From BOG-908 sp965199235 (GTDB lineage: Bacteria; Pseudomonadota; Alphaproteobacteria; Acetobacterales; Acetobacteraceae), in NCBI GenBank assembly GCA_965199235.1, contig CBDAQU010000001.1, forward strand, positions 310,001 through 374,000: 64,000 bases of DNA, read 5' to 3'. The notes beneath the pieces were generated by a model. It was not told where the DNA came from. It saw only the letters and a program-made list of their open reading frames with translations, and searched no databases. This document shows, piece after piece, positions 61,040-64,000 of the stretch. Each line of letters starts with the position of its first letter. The first letter of the stretch is position 1. Both the position numbers and the translations under genes were made by a program.

Positions 61040-61139
61040 CGAGCGATGATTTCATCTCGACTATCCGAGCGCGATGGTCTGATGCGTGTGCGTTGTTGGG
61101 GTGGGTCGCCAAGGCGCAACGCACTCTGCGGGCTGCGCT

Positions 61140-62696
61140 ATGCTTAGGGGCATCGCCACGGTCGGCGCGTGGACCATGGCCAGCCGCGTGGCGGGGCTGA
61201 TGCGGGACCTGCTGATCGCCGCTGTCCTTGGGGCCGGGCCGGTGTCGGACGCCTATTTCGTTGCCAACCGGCTGCCGAACCTGTTCAGGCGGTTGTTCGG
61301 CGAGGGTGCGTTCAACGCGGCGTTCGTGCCGGTGTTCTCCGGCCTGCTGGTCAACGAGGGCGAGGAGGTGGCGCGGCAGTTCACCGAACAGGCCGCAGCA
61401 GCACTCGCCTTCTGGCTGCTGATCCTGACCGTGCTGGGCGAGATCTTCATGCGCCCGCTGCTGCACCTGATCGCCGCCGGCTTCGCCGACGACCCTGGCA
61501 AATTCGAGCTGACCGTGGTGCTGGCGCGGCTCGCATTCCCCTATCTGCTGCTGATCTGCCTGGCGGCGCTGCTGTCCGGCGTGCTGAACGCGATGAGCCG
61601 GTTCACCGCCGCCGCGGCCGCGCCGCTGCTGTACAACGCGTTCGCCATCGGGGCGATGTACGCGCTGGTGCCCTTCGTGCCGACGGCAGGGCATGCGCTG
61701 GCCATCGGCGTTTCGGCCAGCGGAGTGGCCCAGCTCGCCTTGCTGTACTGGGCGGTGCGCCGGTCGGGCATGCGGCTGCACCTGCCGCGGCCGAGGATGA
61801 CGCCGCGCATGCGGCTGCTGCTGCGCCGCATGGCGCCAGGCCTGGTCGGCGCCGGCGTCACCCAGCTCAGCCTTGCGGTCGACACGGTGATCGGCACCTA
61901 CCTGCCGGAAAAATCGGTGTCGTTCATGTACTACGCCGATCGCATCAACCAGCTTCCGCTCGGTGTGCTGGGCATCGCCGTCAGCACCGCCTTGCTGCCG
62001 CTGATGGCGCGCCAGGTCAGCGTGGGCCGGGAAGACCAGGCGCGGGACTCGCTCAACCGCGGCATCGAGTATGCGCTGCTGCTGACCTTGCCCGCCGGTG
62101 CTGCGCTCTGCATCATCGCCGACCCGATCCTGCAGGTGCTGTTCGTGCACGGCGCCTTCACCCATGCCGACGCGACGATGAGCGCGCAGTCGCTGACCGC
62201 CTACGCCGCCGGCCTGCCCGCCTTCGTGGTGATCAAGGTGCTCGGCCCAGGCTTCTTCGCGCGCGGCGACACGTCCACGCCGGTCAAGATCGGCATGGGC
62301 ATCCTGGCGCTCAACATCGCCCTCAGCCTGGCCCTGATGCACCCGCTGCGCCACGTCGGCCCGCCGCTTGCCACCACGCTGGCGATGACGGTGAACGTGA
62401 TCCTGCTGGCGACGCTGCTGCTGCGGCGCGGCCACCTCGCGCCCGACCGGATGCTATGGTCGCGTCTGGCGCGCATGGCGGCTGCAACCTGCATCATGGC
62501 TGGCATGCTGTGGCGATTGCGCATCTGGCTGGCACCACAACCCAAAAATGTTTCCATTTCGGCCTTAACCGTTATGGTTGCAGCCGGCGTCGCGGTGTAT
62601 GGTGCGGCAGCGCTGGGTTTCGGCTTGGCCGATCTCGGCGCGATCAGGGAGGCGGTACGACGCAGGCTGAACCGGCCATCCAAAGTCCTGCCCTGA
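61140..62696 (+). CDS. murJ: Lipid II flippase MurJ
   Basis: 518 residues, about fourteen helices, MATE/MOP-type fold. LRGIATVGAWTMASRVAGLM, GPVSDAYFVANRLPNLFRRL, FGEGAFNAAFVPVFSGLL and SVSFMYYADRINQLPLGVLG are MurJ signatures. Exports lipid II for peptidoglycan. ATG 61140 gives the normal N-terminus; 18 upstream codons are rejected. The next gene appears to start inside its stop codon. Confidence 0.94.
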   Translation: MLRGIATVGAWTMASRVAGLMRDLLIAAVLGAGPVSDAYFVANRLPNLFRRLFGEGAFNAAFVPVFSGLLVNEGEEVARQFTEQAAAALAFWLLILTVLGEIFMRPLLHLIAAGFADDPGKFELTVVLARLAFPYLLLICLAALLSGVLNAMSRFTAAAAAPLLYNAFAIGAMYALVPFVPTAGHALAIGVSASGVAQLALLYWAVRRSGMRLHLPRPRMTPRMRLLLRRMAPGLVGAGVTQLSLAVDTVIGTYLPEKSVSFMYYADRINQLPLGVLGIAVSTALLPLMARQVSVGREDQARDSLNRGIEYALLLTLPAGAALCIIADPILQVLFVHGAFTHADATMSAQSLTAYAAGLPAFVVIKVLGPGFFARGDTSTPVKIGMGILALNIALSLALMHPLRHVGPPLATTLAMTVNVILLATLLLRRGHLAPDRMLWSRLARMAAATCIMAGMLWRLRIWLAPQPKNVSISALTVMVAAGVAVYGAAALGFGLADLGAIREAVRRRLNRPSKVLP

Positions 62697-63787
62697 CCAT
62701 CGCCGACATCGGCCGACATCACGCCTCCGGCGCGGCCCCTTGCGTTGGCTTCCAGCAAATCGCGGCGGCGCAGCGCCGCCGCCCGCCCGCTCCGCTGTTC
62801 CTGTTCGGTCCAGCCGCCCAGGCAGTGCATGACGAACTGTTCTCCCAGTTCGAACTGCCCGAGGTGGGCGTCTACGCGCTGGAGGACGCGACCGTTGCCC
62901 CGAGCGGCATCGCCATCAAGGACGGGGTGGCGTTCAGCTCGCCAGCCTTCATCCATCCGCCGCATCATTTCGCCGAGGTGGTATATCGCCTGACGGGTGC
63001 GAGGCTGCCGTGCCGGCGGGTCAGGGGCACGGTGGCCGTGATCTACGGGCCAGGGCACGAGACCTATGGCCACTGGCTGGTCGATTTCCTGCCGCGCCTG
63101 TGGGTGCTGGCCCGATGCGGCTACGATCTGGGCAGGCTGCGCTACGTCGTGCCGCCGGAGCTGACGAAGGTGGCTCGCAGCCTGCTGGCCCATCTTGGCA
63201 TCGGCCGGTCGCAGCTGGTGCCCTACAGGTATTGGAGCGAAGTGCTGCAGGTGGACCAGCTGCTGCTGCCCACCGGCCTGCGCGTGCACAACCGCATCGG
63301 CACGCTGTTCGCCGAAGCGACCGCGTTTTGGACCAGCCGGCTGCGCGCGCGCGTGCCGGAGCAGGGCGAAACGCCGACCCACCTGATGGTGTCACGCCAC
63401 CGGGTGATCGGCGCGCGCATCCTGACCAACCGCACGCAAATCGAGGCGATCGCAGCCTCGCGCGGCTACACGGTCGTGCATCCACAGGAGATGACGCTGA
63501 GCGGCCAGGCGGCGCTGTTCGCCGGCGCCAGGGTGGTCGTGGGCGAATACGGCTCCGCCCTGCACGGTTCGGTCTACGCGGCGCCCGGCACGCTCGCCAT
63601 CGGCCTGCGCGGCACCTCGCGCCACCCAAGCTTCGTCCAGTCCGGCGTCGCCGCGGCGCTGGGCCAGCATTCCGGCTACGTTTTGGGCGACACGGTCCTC
63701 GGCGCCACCCCGGGCGATATCGGCCAGGTGTTCACCGTCCAGCCGGAGGATTTCGAGCGTGCCCTGGACATCGCAGCCCTCGTTTAG
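62693..63787 (+). CDS. GT61 (DUF563)-type glycosyltransferase
   Basis: 364 residues if it starts at CTG 62693, which overlaps the murJ stop as CTGA; no ATG, GTG or TTG lies between the murJ end and residue ~45. GT61 features: YGPGHETYGHWLVDFLPRLW, VPPELTKVARSLLAHLGIG, LMVSRHRVIGARILTNRTQI and VVGEYGSALHGSVYAAPGT. The N-terminal PPAPLFLFGPAAQAVHDEL matches the start of the next gene, so the coding region must begin before GTG 62826. Probably transfers sugar to a surface glycan. Confidence 0.82.
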   Translation: MTIADIGRHHASGAAPCVGFQQIAAAQRRRPPAPLFLFGPAAQAVHDELFSQFELPEVGVYALEDATVAPSGIAIKDGVAFSSPAFIHPPHHFAEVVYRLTGARLPCRRVRGTVAVIYGPGHETYGHWLVDFLPRLWVLARCGYDLGRLRYVVPPELTKVARSLLAHLGIGRSQLVPYRYWSEVLQVDQLLLPTGLRVHNRIGTLFAEATAFWTSRLRARVPEQGETPTHLMVSRHRVIGARILTNRTQIEAIAASRGYTVVHPQEMTLSGQAALFAGARVVVGEYGSALHGSVYAAPGTLAIGLRGTSRHPSFVQSGVAAALGQHSGYVLGDTVLGATPGDIGQVFTVQPEDFERALDIAALV

Positions 63788-63804
63788 GAGTTCTTGAAGT
63801 CCGC

Positions 63805-64000
63805 ATGACCGATGCCGCGACCCTGGAGGCCCCACCCGCTACGCTGGCCAGCGTCGCCCGGGTCGCTGACCTTGCCGACCACCAGGCCCGAATGGACCAG
63901 CCGCTCGTCAGCTACCGGGTGGTGGAGCCCGCAGGCCGCAGCCCGGCACCGTCGCCTTCTTTCCTGTTCGGCCCGTCCGATGCCGAGCTGACCCGCCAGA
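63805..64000 (+). CDS. Second GT61-like glycosyltransferase (3' end outside window)
   Basis: Only 65 codons are visible, from ATG 63805 (GGAG about 15 bases upstream). RSPAPSPSFLFGPSDAELTR parallels PPAPLFLFGPAAQAVHDEL of the gene before it, so this looks like a tandem paralogue. The rest lies beyond the right edge. Confidence 0.6.
   Translation, partial: MTDAATLEAPPATLASVARVADLADHQARMDQPLVSYRVVEPAGRSPAPSPSFLFGPSDAELTRQ

Noticed and set aside
61169..62692. Long N-terminal part of the 872-codon plus frame that ends with the GT61 gene
   Set aside because: It is the out-of-frame shadow of murJ; only the part after the murJ stop resembles a glycosyltransferase.

Overview
The window is one GC-rich, densely packed chromosomal segment. 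It looks like an alphaproteobacterium of the Acetobacteraceae (Rhodospirillales). The evidence is the gene order (D-amino-acid transaminase, hfq, hflX; hisG, hisD, infA, maf, RNase E/G, yacG, tRNA-Phe), the DUF4167 protein, the short HisG, frequent GTG/TTG starts in ATGA/GTGA/TTGA overlaps, a sedolisin protease and the repeat families seen between genes. The placement is inferred from gene content only.

Layout. 1-4865 (minus): peptide ABC importer (binding protein, two permeases, fused double ATPase cut by the left edge). 4918-9658: a small DHp-like protein divergent from an operon of double-domain KaiC, two KaiB proteins and a hybrid histidine kinase. 9691-18328 (mostly plus): hisS, prfA, prmC, DUF4167, transaminase, hfq, hflX and an inositol-phosphatase-like gene, interrupted by a secreted-protein gene and a MITE-like element. 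18368-23060 (minus): sedolisin, FkbM methyltransferase, arfB, secreted methyltransferase. 23183-30907 (plus): hisG, hisD, infA, maf, RNase E/G, yacG, tRNA-Phe, a ferredoxin-like protein, alaS. 31326-36206: accessory stretch with a secreted jelly-roll-like protein, an acyltransferase, a tRNA 5' fragment, an AbrB/PemK toxin-antitoxin pair and small orphan genes. 36265-37884 (minus): DUF892 protein and SDR.

38068-56847 is a run of 16 minus-strand genes, most overlapping by a few bases. It holds hemD, a mitofilin-like protein and HemY-N; a UbiA-HAD fusion, a DprE1-like oxidase and a GT87 transferase (polyprenyl-phosphate pentose chemistry); alternative complex III (ActA, ActB, an ActC-ActD fusion, ActE, ActF); and an A2-type caa3 oxidase. 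Together the last two blocks would pass electrons from quinol through ACIII cytochromes c to oxygen, with heme-biosynthesis genes in the same run. 57070-64000: hemC divergent from tsaD, rlmJ, gpsA, murJ and two GT61-type glycosyltransferases, the second cut by the right edge.

The most unusual points are: short tandem duplications, several sitting exactly on gene ends and copying the stop codon (infA, hemY); a roughly 116-base structured repeat present three times, whose ends supply stop codons to neighbouring genes; a MITE-like element that forms a stop codon; a dispersed repeat that encodes the N-terminus of a permease; two genes that seem to lack an ATG/GTG/TTG start; the kaiC-kaiB-kaiB-kinase operon; and the compact UbiA-HAD/DprE1/GT87 module.
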